Below are positions 1-11,178 of a DNA stretch of 64,000 nucleotides, in pieces; position 1 is the first letter of the stretch, and each line of letters starts with the position of its first letter. Location: the NCBI GenBank assembly GCA_034440615.1, contig JAOTOM010004311.1, forward strand, positions 128,501 through 192,500. The letters are read 5' to 3'. A program made the position numbers and the translations under genes. Below the pieces are notes generated by a model. It worked only from the letters and a program-made list of their open reading frames with translations. It was not told where the DNA came from and did no database searches. This stretch comes from Ashinkailepas kermadecensis (lineage: Eukaryota; Arthropoda; Thecostraca; Neolepadidae).

Positions 1-705
1 ATGCACGGGGTTCACTCGTTGGACAAACTCCACAGGATCGCCTCAGCTGGCACGGCCAAGACTCCGATGTTAATCAATCAATCAATACATCTATCCATCC
101 AATCAAAGTCACTCAGTGGATGATCTGGTGCTGTTGAACGCCACTGAAAGTGTGTTGGGGGGTACCTGACGAGCGGTAATGATTCGTCAATGAGCGTTAA
201 TTATTTTTGATGACTCACCAATGACGATCGGGTGCCGAGCGAATGTGCGTCCCGTGAACGCGGCATTTGGCGGTGACAACTGCGTAGTCAGCTGATGGCG
301 AGTGTTGAGTCCACAAGTGTGGTGCCAGTGCAGGGGTGAGGCCGAGTGGATGTCCTGTTCGGACTCGCCCGCGGTGCTGTCGGTGGGTCACGGTGTCCGA
401 ACCCCGAGGAGCTGCGTCCGCCGTCACGGCAGCCGCGCCGTCGGTGGGGGGGGGGGGCGCTCTCAATTGGACACAATTGCTTCGCGGACGGACGCCGGCT
501 CGGCCGGCCGGCCCCGGTGACGTTTCTTCAGACCGGGTCGTGCGGACCGGCCGCCGTTATGGCGGCCGGCGGCGCGACAAAGACACGGCGTGACGGCCCG
601 TCTGCAGCTTCCAGCGCGCGTGGCGGGCGTGCGCTGGCGTGACGCAGACAGTTGGTGCCGGCGAGGTCGCCGTTCCGTCACGGGAACACGGGCACGACGT
701 GCTGG
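1..705. other. unassigned GC-rich DNA
   Basis: No gene is recognised. The stretch is CpG-rich after about 220 and has a run of 12 G at about 446-457. Short frames on both strands overlap each other and carry no recognisable motif, so they read as chance frames in GC-rich DNA. Confidence 0.4.
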
Positions 706-708
706 CCG

Positions 709-1182
709 GCCGCTCAGCTGGGTGGTCTGGTCTCCAGACGTCCCCAGGTCCCCAGACGTTGTGTAGGACTGCTGACCGGCCGCTCAGCTGGGTGGTCTGG
801 TCTCCAGGTCTCCAGACGTCCCCAGGTCCCCAGACGTTGTGTAGGACTGCTGACCGGCCGCTCAGCTGGGTCGTCTGGTCTCCAGGTCTCCAGACGTCGT
901 GTGGGACTGCTGACCGGCCGCTCAGCTGGGTGGTCTGGTCTCCAGGTCTCCAGACGTCTCCACGTCCCCAGACGTTGTGTGGGACCGCTGACCGGCCGCT
1001 CAGCTGGGTGGTCTGGTCTCCAGACGTGTTCAGGTCTCCAGACGTCTCCAGATCCACAGGCGCCGTGTGGGACTGCTGACCGGTCACTCCGCTGGATGGT
1101 GTAGTCTCCAGGTCCCCAGACGTCTCCAGATCCACAGACGTCGTATAGGACCGCTGACCGGTCGCTCCGCTGGGTGGTCTGG
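709..1182. repeat. minisatellite, 60-78 bp unit
   Basis: The start motif CCGCTCAGCTGGGTGGTCTG recurs at about 710, 780, 858, 918 and 996, with decayed copies near 1085 and 1155. Unit length varies because an internal block, CCAGACGTCCCCAGGT, is present once or twice. Long frames on both strands here are products of the repetition. Confidence 0.85.
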
Positions 1183-1764
1183 TCTCCATGACCCCAGGCG
1201 GAGCAAGTGTGGGTGATGATCCTGTCGCAGGTACCGGCGATAATTAATTGGATTGGCTGCTGACGTTTGTTCCTCTTCAGACGCGAAGCTCTTTCGGAAA
1301 ACTTCTCATTTGGTGCAGCCGGGACCTGGAAACCGCTGACTTACCGCGCGGATCCGCCGCCGTGTCTGACTGAACCGGCACTGGCATGGCCCGGAACTGG
1401 CAGCCGCCGTCTGACCTCGGCAGATCCGTCACTGGATCCGGAACTGGCCGATTCAGCACGTGGCCTGTCGTGGTCTTCACTTGGTGTGCATCAACTTCAC
1501 TCGTGCCGGCTGTGCAGCACATCCAGGTGGTTTGGCGTTGGTTTCCGCTGGCACTCCACGGCCGCGTTGTGTCTATGCTTGCCGTGTACTGGATGCCGTG
1601 CTTGCCGTGTACTCGATGCACACCATCAACTGGTGTTGTTCTAGCTGCGCTGCAGTGGAACCCCAAAAACAACACTAGACCGTTCGTTCCATGTGGGCAT
1701 CAGTTAGTGATATTGGTTGATTGGCATGTGCGTTTGACCCTCACCCACCCCCACCCCATCCACA
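1183..1764. other. unassigned unique DNA
   Basis: Mixed-composition DNA. The phrase TGCCGTGTACT is repeated around 1578-1615. No gene or RNA is recognised. Confidence 0.3.
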
Positions 1765-1775
1765 GCAAACTTCGT

Positions 1776-1851
1776 ATCTGGTTGGTTATTAGGGTTTTAG
1801 GGCGCATCAACTGCATTGGTTATACAGCGCCCATAACAAACTTGGTTATGG
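1776..1851 (-). mobile_element. tail-only mini-retroposon, extended copy
   Basis: The minus strand reads GGGCGCTGTATAACC, then GATGCGCCCTAAAACCC and a TAACCAACCA tail, matching the SINE 3' tail family. An 11-bp direct repeat, GCAAACTTCGT, lies at 1765-1775 and 1852-1862 and is read as a target-site duplication. This copy has about 18 extra bases upstream of the usual 5' end, so either the 5' boundary or the duplication is less certain than in other copies. Confidence 0.6.
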
Positions 1852-1950
1852 GCAAACTTCGTTTCGTTTGTTTGCTATGCCAGTTGCTGAGATTATGGGG
1901 TGTAGAGATGGGAAGTGGGAAGTGGAAGGTGGGAATTGCGGACCGTCCTG

Positions 1951-2128
1951 CGCTCCCTGTCAGAACTCCGACAGTCCTTCGCTCCGCCTCATCACTAAGT
2001 CAGACTGCAGTGCCTGCTGCATGATCTGGTACAGGATGACCGTTGTGCGCTCCCTGTCAGAAGGGGCGCCTCATCACTAAGCCAAGCTGCAGTGCCTACT
2101 GCGTGACCTGGTACAGGATGGCCGTGAC
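1951..2128. repeat. imperfect tandem duplication, 82-96 bp
   Basis: CGCTCCCTGTCAGAA begins both copies (1951 and 2047). Both continue through CTCATCACTAAG, CTGCAGTGCCT and TGGTACAGGATG. The second copy is shorter by an internal deletion. Confidence 0.75.
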
Positions 2129-2840
2129 CATTTGAGGTTATTATCGGTGCCATCAAGGTGTACTTCCTGCACAGTGTCTCAACTGACAGAGTTCCTCCCA
2201 GCGTGCTCCACCGGGGGCGGCTATTAGCTTCAAGCAAGTGGTTATGACCAAGGGCGCACCCGGGAACTTGGTAACGGGGTGATCCAGATCCGATGAGTGT
2301 CGAGATCAATTCTTAATCGAGGACTGAAAAATCCACATGCGAAAGTCGTCAATATTTTCACCGCTAATGGAGTGTTCCGGGCCCCCGAGACTCCCTCCCT
2401 TGGCATGCCCATGGCCATGGCCCGGTCGCTGAGCGTGTTGCTGCGTTTAGCGTCTGACCGCTCGTGACACGTTTTTGCCGGCACCTCGGCCGAGGGTGGT
2501 ATGTTGGCTCATCGCGTGCACGTTCCCACACAAAACGTGAGCCGCTTATTTAGCGCGGGGAATTTACGCGCGGTTTTAATCAGCGCGGGTAATTGCGCCG
2601 GCCTTCGGCTCCGCCCAGCACCAATACAACAAAGTTGCCGTCGTGCCGGTCCGCGACACGGTGCCGATGTTTGTGACAACAAAAACTGGACGGCGCACCC
2701 GGGCCGGACTCACGGCGACGGCACGGCGCCCGACGCGCCTGGTATATGGTCCAGGGCTCGAAAGTGAAGCAGACCCATGCCAGTGTACGGTTTACGGTGC
2801 AGTCGACGGCTGACGGCACCGGGCTGGGCTGGGCTATGCG
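2129..2840. other. unassigned unique DNA before CGGGT array
   Basis: Unique sequence, AT-rich then GC-rich. Short frames exist but none has domain-like content. No RNA gene seen. Confidence 0.3.
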
Positions 2841-2987
2841 CGGGTCGGGTCGGGTCGGGTCGGGTCGGGTCGGGTCGGGTCGGGTCGGGTCGGGTCGGGT
2901 CGGGTCGGGTCGGGTCGGGTCGGGTCGGGTCGGGTCGGGTCGGGTCGGGTCGGGTCGGGTCGGGTCGGGTCGGGTCGGGTCGGGTCG
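2841..2987. repeat. pure CGGGT pentanucleotide array, about 29 units
   Basis: An uninterrupted CGGGT repeat of about 147 bp. Runs of GGG separated by two bases make the plus strand a strong candidate for stacked G-quadruplexes. All six frames stay open, which explains the repeat proteins predicted on both strands. It is not the usual arthropod telomere repeat (TTAGG). Confidence 0.95.
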
Positions 2988-3278
2988 GACTGGATGAAAT
3001 TGACATTTGTGATGAGATTGATGCTGCTGTGTAAAATTGGTTGGCAAAAATAATATCAATGGTAGAAAAGATTGCGCCTCGCAGTACCCAATCAGGAAGC
3101 GAAGTAACTTCGTAATATGTGTATACGGCAAATGTAAATTGGGTGCGGTCACACTGTCTGCACTTGCTAGGGCAGATTACAAATTATTGATTGCGAAAGC
3201 AAATTAAATGCAATTTTATGTGTAGTGCATACTATTTCGGTGCTGCAAATCCAGATCAGCCTGTTCTTCAACCCTGGG

Positions 3279-3350
3279 GCTGCGCCGTCTCCACTGGCGG
3301 TGCCGTCTCTATCGGCGGTGCCATCTCTATCGGCGGTGCCATCTCTATCG
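3279..3350. repeat. 18-bp minisatellite, about 4 units
   Basis: GGCGGTGCCATCTCTATC and close variants recur every 18 bp, followed directly by a short CGG-rich run. Confidence 0.85.
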
Positions 3351-3502
3351 TCGGCGGCGGCGGCTGGCGGTGCCCCGGCGGTGACCGGGTCGGGGCGCGC
3401 GCGCCGGCCGCCTACAGATCACCGCTAATGGAGCGCTCCCGGACGGACGGCCGTTCATCGGCTTTTATTGGTTCGTTACGCGGCCGGCCGGCCCGGCAGC
3501 GG

Positions 3503-3530
3503 GATATATATATATGTGTGTGTGTGTGTT
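3503..3530. repeat. TA/TG microsatellite
   Basis: A short TA run passes directly into a TG run. Confidence 0.9.
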
Positions 3531-3624
3531 TGGGGTGCCTCCACGTGGCCATGTCGGCGGCTGGCGCACCGCGTCTCCCGTGGAGGGTTCAGGGCGAGGT
3601 TACCGGCTCGTGGCGTGCTCGGCA

Positions 3625-3790
3625 TGCTCGAGTGGGTGGTGGTCGGTGTGTTTGGTGCGGCGTCTGGTGTGCTCTGCGTGGTGCTCCGTGTGGTGCTCTG
3701 CGTGGTGCTCGGTGTGCTCAAGTGGGTGGCGGTCGGTGTGTTCGGTGCGGCGTCTGGTGTGGTGCTCGGTGTGCTCGGTGCATGGTCTGG
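3625..3790. repeat. degenerate GTG-rich minisatellite
   Basis: Copies of GGTCGGTGTGTTTGGTGCGG (about 3650 and 3730) are separated by shorter GTGGTGCTC-type units. Copies differ in length and sequence, suggesting an old or rearranged array. Confidence 0.65.
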
Positions 3791-4189
3791 TTTCGGGGTT
3801 TCTGAAATTTCGGATCCAGAACTACCTGATCTGAAGTGGAAAACGGCAGCTAATGAACACGCTGCTGTCAGTTTTCAATAAACACGCTCCAGACCTTGCC
3901 AGTTTTCCTCTGCTTGTCAGTTTTCCTTTGCCAGTTCACCAATCAAATTTTGCCAGTTTGACCCCTGCCGCTGGTCACCTGATCCATCACCTCGCCCTCT
4001 GCCTGTTACGCATTACCTCCAGCTCATTAGCCTCATGTTATAAAGTAGACACTTCATCCTTCCATAGCTCACCCTTATAAACCGTTTGCACGTCTTATGC
4101 AACTCATTTAGATGCATGTCATTACGTAGCTTATCTTTGTACACCTCACCCTTATGCGACTCGCATCATAACTTTTATCCACGTTGCCA

Positions 4190-4500
4190 TCATGCGTCCT
4201 ACCGCTATGCACCTCCACCCTTACGTAGCCCTCCGCCATAACGTAACCCTCCACCCTAACGTAACCATCCACCATAACCTAGCCCTCCATTCTAACCCAG
4301 CCCTCCACCCTAACTTAGTCCTCCATCCTAACCTATCCCTCCACCCTAACCTATCCCTCCACCCTAACCTATCCCTCCACCCTAACCTATCCCTCCACCA
4401 TAACCTAGCCCTCCACCATAACTTAGCCCTTCATTCTAACCTAGCCCTGCATCCTAACTCTACCATCCATCCTAAACTAACCTTCCATCTTAACCTAATT
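4190..4500. repeat. 18-bp minisatellite (CTAACCTATCCCTCCACC-like), about 17 units
   Basis: Units such as CCTATCCCTCCACCCTAA repeat every 18 bp. The centre (about 4320-4400) is most uniform and both ends decay into variants with CCATAACCTAG. It contains CCTAA motifs but not as a telomere-like array. Confidence 0.85.
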
Positions 4501-4560
4501 TTTCCTCTTGCACATCAGTCTCAAACAAACCGATGGCTGTGACTTCGGTTTGTCCGAACC

Positions 4561-4905
4561 ACTCAACTCCTCACGCCAGCGTCCCCGGGCCACGCAACTC
4601 CTCACGCCAGCGTCTCCGAGCCACGCAACTCTTCACGCCAGCGTCCCTGAGCCACGCAACTCCTCACGCCAGTGTCTTCGTGCCACGCAACTCTTCACGC
4701 CAGCGTCCCTGAGCCACGCAACTCCTCACGCCAGTGTCCCCGAACCACGCAAATCCACACGCCAGCGTCTCCGAGCCACGCACCTCCCCGCGTCAGCGTC
4801 TCCGAGCCACACAACTCCTCACGCCAGCATCTCCGAGCCACACAACTCCTCCCGCCAGCGTCCCCGAGCCACGCAACTCCTCACGCCAGCGTCCCCAAGC
4901 CATGC
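4561..4905. repeat. 31-bp minisatellite, about 11 units
   Basis: The motif CTCACGCCAGCGTCTCCGAG with GCCACGCAACT repeats every 31 bp (4571, 4602, 4633 and so on). Because 31 is not a multiple of three, all plus frames cycle through the same words and stay open. Confidence 0.9.
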
Positions 4906-5136
4906 GCGCACTCGACGCTCTTCCCCGTGACCTAACGGACTTGGCCGATTCACCGGCGGCCACAGGAGCGTATTGTTCCGGGCGTCACTCTGGGCGGGCT
5001 CGAGCCACGTTCGGCGGATTAACGGCTCGGTGACCGGCGCCACCGGGCGCAAAATGACCTTGGCAGTCGACGCGCCCCTAAACTCCAATCCACCACCACC
5101 ACCACCGGCGCCACCGGTCGTGTGTCATCCGTGACC

Positions 5137-5512
5137 GCGCCGAGAGCCCCCTGGCGGGACGGTCATTAGCGGGCGGGCCAGGTCAGTGTTGCGGCGACGA
5201 GAGCCCCCTCTCATAGGAGCCCTCTGTCGGCACGTTCATTAGCGGGCTGTACTGGGTACTGGGCGTGCCGGGCCAGTGTTACCGCGCCGAGAGCCCCCTC
5301 TGGCGGTGCGTTCATTAGCGGGCGGTACTGGGTACTGGGGTGAGTCAGTGTTACCGTACCGAGAGCCCCCCTCTGTCGGTACGTTCATTAGCGGACGGTA
5401 CTGGGTACTGGGGTGAGTCAGTGTTACCGTACCGAGAGCCCCCTCTGTCGGTACGTTCATTAGCGGACGGTACTGGGTACTGGGTGGGTCAGGTCAGTGT
5501 TACCGCGCCGCC
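5137..5512. repeat. about 72-bp minisatellite, 5 units
   Basis: CCGAGAGCCCCCTCTGTCGG, GTACGTTCATTAGCGGACGG and TACTGGGTACTGGGGTGAG recur. The last three copies are about 72-73 bp apart and nearly identical; the first two are shorter or longer. Confidence 0.9.
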
Positions 5513-5689
5513 CCCAGGCCCGAATCTCGGGGACTGGGCGGGTCGCGCATGGTCTGAGGTGGTACCCCAGGCACGTGTACCGCTGCCGTTGGGTAACGTA
5601 TGACAGTGGATTACCCGCGAGCAGAGACAGGGACCAGTCTCCGCATGCCCTGCTCGGAAAGGTGTTTGTCAATCTTGTGACGTTGCAAA

Positions 5690-6790
5690 AAAGGAGTTGC
5701 AATTGTTGGTTGCTGCGTTTTTGGGATGCTGCACGTGCATTGTGTCTGACACGACCAGGAGTGGAATCCTCCCCAAATGCCATGGGATCTGTTAACATGT
5801 TCATTTTGATGCCTTTAGATTGGTATGCTGCTCGTATGTCAACACTTTGAACCGTCATCTCTAGTAGGCACGCATAGTTTGTTTGAACACCACTGGTGTT
5901 CGCGCTCGCTGACTTACGATTTCAAAGTAATCACGTCGTGGCTTGCCTTAATGCATATGAATACGAATCATACTTGTTGTATCTCTGTACAAATGTTAAC
6001 CTCAAGCATCGTGGTATATGCCACCATGCGCCACAGTATTAGGTATTAGGTGGGATTTCTCCCCTGCCCAAAAGTTGTACCCGCTTGCGATACATCCACG
6101 AGTGAGAACAGTAAGCCATCCGGTGTCCAGCGACATCGGTAGGCCTTTCCAGTCACAATTTGGTCACGTCACATTCTGTCAGCATGACTATTTCTTCCTA
6201 TTTATCGTGATTTCGTTGTGTTTCGTAGCCTTGTATGCAATACTCAGTGTAAATTTGCTTTGAACATTCATTTCAGTGCTGTTTCGGTGGTCAGGTTGAA
6301 GGATTATTAAACCATATTAATTCTCAATATTCTTGCATATTTTGTCCCCGTCGTCCCACTCCCTCAATCAAAATGTTTTAAAATATGTCCCACACTATCC
6401 CAGTCCCTCAGCGTCACAGCGGTCAACGTGCTACGCAAGGTAAGAAACGTGAATACAAACAAAAGGAGCATGTTATTTTTTGGGGGGATAGAGCGCCGAT
6501 AAAACGGTCCCAAACTACTATGATGAATAACTGACGGATGTATAAGCACGCGTGTGCGCTAAAAATATATGCCATATGAAACACTGCATTCATTTTTATA
6601 GTTCAAGATCATTAAGTCTTTCCGAAATGGCTTTTATATCGGAAAAATTGGACCCACCCCTGACCTCCGCTGACATTGTCCACCTTCATTTCAGGGACAC
6701 TAGCCCCCAGCCCCATCGGGGTTTCTACTTATGGACATGACAAAGCGGTTGGCCGAATATGTGTTTTCTAGCATTGCAATTAGATCATGC
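5690..6790. other. AT-rich, CpG-poor unique DNA
   Basis: About 1.1 kb of unique, CpG-poor sequence, unlike the flanking GC-rich blocks. A plus-strand frame at 6018-6263 starts with ATG and ends in a hydrophobic run (FLFIVISLCFVALYAIL), but it has no further support and is not called a gene. Confidence 0.35.
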
Positions 6791-7745
6791 GGAAATAAAG
6801 CTCCGGTGCAATCCTGACAAAGGTAAACAAGCATTGCCATTAGATGTGGCGGTCCGGCAGTGGTGCTCCCGTGCTTCTCCGCTGACCCGGGCTGACTCGC
6901 CTGTCGTAGCGCTCCGTAAACGACGTTGAACGCTCTCTGTCTGGAATTGGTCGCGCCGTCGGCTGTCGACTGTCGGCTGTCCTGCGCCGCGTTGTCGTTT
7001 GTCACCGGCGATTGCCTCCCGTGGAAGCGACCGACGGGCTAATTGTGGCAGAGGTCGTGCCCAATAACCAGCCGCTCCATTGTTGGCGACTGGACGCTCC
7101 GACACAGTGCAGGTGGGCGGGCGGCTGATGGGCCGGGAAAGCCGGGTTCGAGCCCGGAGGCCGGCCGCGCATTGTTTGCGCTTCCGCTCGACAAAGGCGG
7201 CGCCGACGCGATTGTTGTGGGCTGGGAGAGAGCGTCATGAGCGTGTTGGCATTGTGTGATGGTCGGGGTTTACGATGCACTGCTTGTTTGGACTTCTACA
7301 CAAGGCGTGTAAGAATAGGACCTGTGGGGGATGGGGAGGAAAGAGACTGCCCGCGAGCTTTCGGCGGAATGTCAATATAAGGGCCGCTGTGAAAAGATCA
7401 GTACCGATAACGTCCACCAAAATCGTGGTGGAATTACAGCTACTGACAGCCACTTCTCCCTTACCTTCTCTATCGCATCGGCATTAATAAGAAGGCAAAG
7501 CAAAGCGGAGGAAATACAACCGCGTGAGCACGTAAGTCTGCCTGCAGCTGGGCTATCAAAGCCACCGCCGGGACGGGTACGTGCAGCACGGACGCTTTAC
7601 TTAGTTCTCTTCTCTTAGTTCTAGCGCGCCGCTCACGACGGGGGGACGCCGCAGGCGACGCCCCCTCGGCGGGGGCGTCGCCAGCTTCGTAGTCCCTGCC
7701 TCTCTCCAGCACGGGGAATTTGGTCATGCAAGCTGATCACTGATA
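6791..7745. other. unassigned DNA with CpG-rich core
   Basis: CpG-rich between about 6850 and 7230 and again at 7560-7700. Overlapping short frames on both strands show no recognisable domain. Confidence 0.3.
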
Positions 7746-7749
7746 AATA

Positions 7750-8135
7750 ATGTAGCAACCGCCCGTCTTTGATCATCCTCCTGCCGTCTTCATCAGATCT
7801 GTCACAGGGCATGCAGCAGTGACCGCCAGCCCGCTTTTGATCATCCCCCTGCCGTCCTCTTCAGATCTGCCATATGTCGTGCAGTGACCGCCAGCCCATC
7901 CTTGATCATCCCCCTGCCGTCTTCATCAGCTCTGCCACAGATCATGTAGTGACCGCCAGCCCGCCTTTGATCATCCCCTGCCGTCCTCAACAGCTCTGTC
8001 ACAGATTATGCAGCAGTGACCGTCAGCCTGCCTTTAATCATCCACCTGCCGTCTTCATCAGCTCTGCCACCGATCATGTAGTGACTGCCAGCTTGTCTTT
8101 GATCATTCCCCTGCCGTCCTGATCAGATCTGCCAC
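7750..8135. repeat. about 66-bp minisatellite, 6 units
   Basis: GTGACCGCCAGCCCGCCTTT, GATCATCCCCCTGCCGTC and TTCATCAGCTCTGCCAC recur with 60-67 bp spacing. Copies differ at several bases each. Confidence 0.85.
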
Positions 8136-8230
8136 ATATATTTCCTATCGGTGATATAAAAAAATTCCCTGAATGATTGTAGGACTGAAAATTTTCTTTG
8201 ATTTGTATTTTACCTGTTTGGAAATTTAAT

Positions 8231-8407
8231 TAACTTGATCTTCACTGTCCAGGAAAGACTTCTGGTTAGGACAATTGTGAAGCTATATTCCGACGTTTCT
8301 ACCTTAGGTAGAAACGTCTAACGTCTAACGTCTAACGTCGAAACGTCAAAATATAAGTTCCCAATTTTCCGAACCTGGAGTCTTTCCGGGACAGTGAAGT
8401 CAATTTG
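8231..8407. mobile_element. foldback (MITE-like) element with heptamer insert
   Basis: The left arm CTTCACTGTCCAGGAAAGAC matches the reverse complement of GTCTTTCCGGGACAGTGAAG on the right. The centre is a perfect palindrome: GACGTTTCTACCT at 8292-8304, one T, then AGGTAGAAACGTC at 8306-8318. The right arm carries three extra TAACGTC heptamers not present on the left. Read as a decayed non-autonomous foldback element. No clear target duplication was found, so the boundaries are approximate. Confidence 0.7.
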
Positions 8408-8960
8408 TTTTGTCAATGTTTTTTTTGTTTGTTTGTTTTGTTTTATCTTTCTACATTCATGAATTCCAACCAGGAAGCACGGGTCTTCCTGAACTATGTA
8501 CGATGATTTTCAATTTTGGTTTTCCGGTGCAGTGGGTCATGTTAAAGTCAATATGATTTGCTGAGCTCGGGAGTCGCCCGTTCGTCTCCCTCCAGCTGGG
8601 CCTGGCCAGTGCCCCGAGCCGCTTATTTACCCCCCGATGTGACACGCCGGCAGCGGCCTGACCTGGCCGGCACGGTACATTGTTGGCCGTGGCCACCACA
8701 CCGGGCCACGGCCGCCCCTAGTTGCCCGTCGAGACGGACGACCGCCGCCTGATTAAGCCGAAATTGAGTCGGCTTACGGGCCGTAATGAGTCTCGGCCGT
8801 AGTTGAGCCGGCGTAATGAGATGGGCGGGTGGCGGGGCACGCGCTCGCGGTGGAACCACCGTCTTCAGGAGGCAGCCGCTCCGCACGCCGTGCGAGGCCG
8901 CGGGAGAGGGCCGCGCCCTATGTGGCCCTCGGCCTATGTGGCCCTCGGCGATGCCCTGCT
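8408..8960. other. T-rich tract then GC-rich DNA
   Basis: A TTTG-rich tract at about 8412-8445 is followed by unique sequence that becomes CpG-rich after 8560. No gene recognised. Confidence 0.3.
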
Positions 8961-8961
8961 T

Positions 8962-9214
8962 CCCGGTGTATCGCCCGGTGTATCGCCCGGTGTATCGCCC
9001 GGTGTATCGCCCGGTGTATCGCCCGGTGTATCGCCCGGTGTATCGCCCGGCGTATCGCCCGGTGTATTGCCCGGTGTATCGCCCGGTGTATCGCCCGGTG
9101 TATCGCCCGGTGTATTGCCAGGCGTATCGCCCGGTGTATCGCCCGGCGTATCGCCCGGTGTATCGCCCGGTGTATTGCCCGGTGTATCGCCCGGTGTATC
9201 GCCCGGTGTATCGC
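8962..9214. repeat. 12-bp minisatellite, 21 units
   Basis: CCCGGTGTATCG repeats every 12 bp. Scattered C/T changes (GGCGTATCG, GGTGTATTG) mark individual copies. Since 12 is a multiple of three, every frame gives a four-residue repeat on both strands. Confidence 0.95.
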
Positions 9215-9530
9215 CATGTGTGCGTGTGTGTGGCTGTGGTTTGTTTGATAGTTCTGTGGTGGCGGGAGGCCTGGCGGATCCAGCTGTCGGCTTTGCGTGG
9301 AGCCAACACCGTGTGTCATGAGCTAAATATAAATAGTCCCAGGTGGCCAGTGATGCACCGGTTATGTCCCTTCAGCTGTAAGGATTTGAACATATTTGGA
9401 GTGCCATATGTGCCAGAGGAAGTGCATCGAATGAAACGTTTTTTCTTCTGCTATACAATGCTGCCATTTTTTGTATTATTATAGTAAATCATAAATCATC
9501 TTTGGTCAAGGTTGGTTAGAGGCCGGGAGC

Positions 9531-9656
9531 ATGCCAGAAAAGGCCCCCTGGATTCGCCAGTTGTGGTGCGCGCTGATTCTCTGCAGTTCTGCTGTGATTG
9601 ACCAGAGTACCATTCGCTTCTTTGTGCACCAGCCCGTGCTACACAAGTCCTATCAG
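9531..9656 (+). CDS. candidate first coding exon, secreted-protein-like
   Basis: An ATG at 9531, the first after an in-frame stop at 9492, opens 42 codons ending exactly at a good donor, CAG|GTAATT (9657). The peptide begins MPEKAPWIRQL and then has a hydrophobic stretch WCALILCSSAVI, which fits a signal peptide, followed by a more polar segment ending in HKSYQ. The splice phase would be 0. The surrounding DNA is unique and CpG-poor. No family is recognised and no downstream exon could be joined by eye, so this stays a candidate. Confidence 0.3.
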
Positions 9657-9659
9657 GTA

Positions 9660-10375
9660 ATTGTGGTCACCAAATGTGGTCACCGCCTAAGGATCATCGG
9701 TCGACGTCACCTTAATCTCCAAAACAACACAAGTCCTGTGGATGGGTATGCTCGGACGATTTTGTATTCCTACATCTGAACTGCGCCGGTGACGTGCTAG
9801 AAAGTAAACGTCGTCTTAGGTATCCATGGGTTCCCAAAACATCAATCTTGAATGACAATTACCTTATCGGCATAAGCTGCAGGCACGGACGCGTATCAAA
9901 TCAGCTTCTGAACACTCATCCTCCAACTGTTTGCCGATTACCGATTCTCTGCTCACAACGAGTCGTTTGTCGTTAATGGTGCGTGAACGAGGTCGGCCAC
10001 TGATCCCGCTGCTCGTTATTCTCCTCCGTGAATGATTTCCCAACTAACGATGCCATAAACAACCCGATGGAGCCGAATGTAACAATGGCGGTCCTCGGCT
10101 GCACTATCGCCACGACGTTTGTCGACGTCTCATCGGCTGCGTCCGTTCTGTTGTTGTCATCTCCAGGCTTAATTAAGGTGTGGTGCCAGGCTGGCTGCCG
10201 CTTGGGGTGTTGATTCTCATTTAATTCCACCCGGTTAATGTCATGGTAGTGTCGGTGACTCACGAGCTGTGGCCGTGGGCTCACCGGCAGAGACATGTGT
10301 GACGTCTGAGGTATGTGGCGGCCTTGTGGTATGCGGCGGTCTATCAAACAGCAGCGTGCCTCCTGTAGTCGAGCT
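9660..10375. other. unassigned unique DNA
   Basis: Unique sequence of mixed composition. Opposed frames at 9973-10347 (minus) and 10028-10213 (plus) overlap and neither shows a domain. Confidence 0.3.
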
Positions 10376-10530
10376 GCCAGTCACCAGTACAACACTACCA
10401 GTCACCAGAGTGCCACCACCAGTCACCAACACGCCACCAGTCACCAACACGCCACCAGTCACCAACACGCCACCAGTCACCAACACGCCACCAGTCACCA
10501 GTACGCCACCAGTCACCAGTACGCCTGGTT
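10376..10530. repeat. 18-bp minisatellite, about 8 units
   Basis: GCCACCAGTCACCAACAC repeats every 18 bp, with variants at both ends. It is followed by CAGCTGATG-rich sequence with several CAGCTG hexamers to about 10605. Confidence 0.9.
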
Positions 10531-10746
10531 GGATGGCCGGCGAGGCAGCTGCTGCCACAGCAGCTGATGCAGCTGATGACACAGCAGCTGATTCAGCTGG
10601 TCAGCTGCCGAGCTGCTGACCTCCGGTTCGGGATCGGCATGTCTCACTCGATGCCGGTGCTGACAGCCGTAGCTGTGAGATAGCGGAAGATCGTGGTGGT
10701 CGGGCGCGGGCAGGGGTACAGCGGGGAGGCGGCAGCAGTGAACTTG

Positions 10747-11178
10747 TAATGGTCTGCCTCAAGGCACGGCTTGTAATGGTCTGCCTCAAGGCACGGCTTG
10801 TAATGGTCTGCCTCAAGGCACGGCTTGTAATGGTCTGCCTCAAGGCACGGCTTGTAATGGTCTGCCTCAAGGCACGGCTTGTAATGGTCTGCCTCAAGGC
10901 ACGGCTTGTAATGGTCTGCCTCAAGGCACGGCTTGTAATGGTCTGCCTCAAGGCACGGCTTGTAATGGTCTGCCTCAAGGCACGGCTTGTAATGGTCTGC
11001 CTCAAGGCACGGCTTGTAATGGTCTGCCTCAAGGCACGGCTTGTAATGGTCTGCCTCAAGGCACGGCTTGTAATGGTCTGCCTCAAGGCACGGCTTGTAA
11101 TGGTCTGCCTCAAGGCACGGCTTGTAATGGTCTGCCTCAAGGCACGGCTTGTAATGGTCTGCCTCAAGGCACGGCTCG
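10747..11178. repeat. 27-bp array, 16 almost identical units
   Basis: The unit TAATGGTCTGCCTCAAGGCA plus CGGCTTG repeats 16 times, with a single base difference in the last copy. It contains the short inverted repeat TGCCTCAAGGCA. The 27-bp length keeps frames open: plus MVCLKARLV and minus CLEADHYKP repeats. Such uniformity suggests a very recent expansion or strong homogenisation. Confidence 0.97.

Noticed and set aside
2580..3152. A proline/arginine/aspartate repeat protein on the minus strand
   Set aside because: It is the CGGGT array read in frame. All six frames are open, so there is no coding evidence.
4190..4500. A telomeric repeat
   Set aside because: CCTAA words occur, but the unit is 18 bp with CTCCACC, not a 5- or 6-bp telomere repeat.
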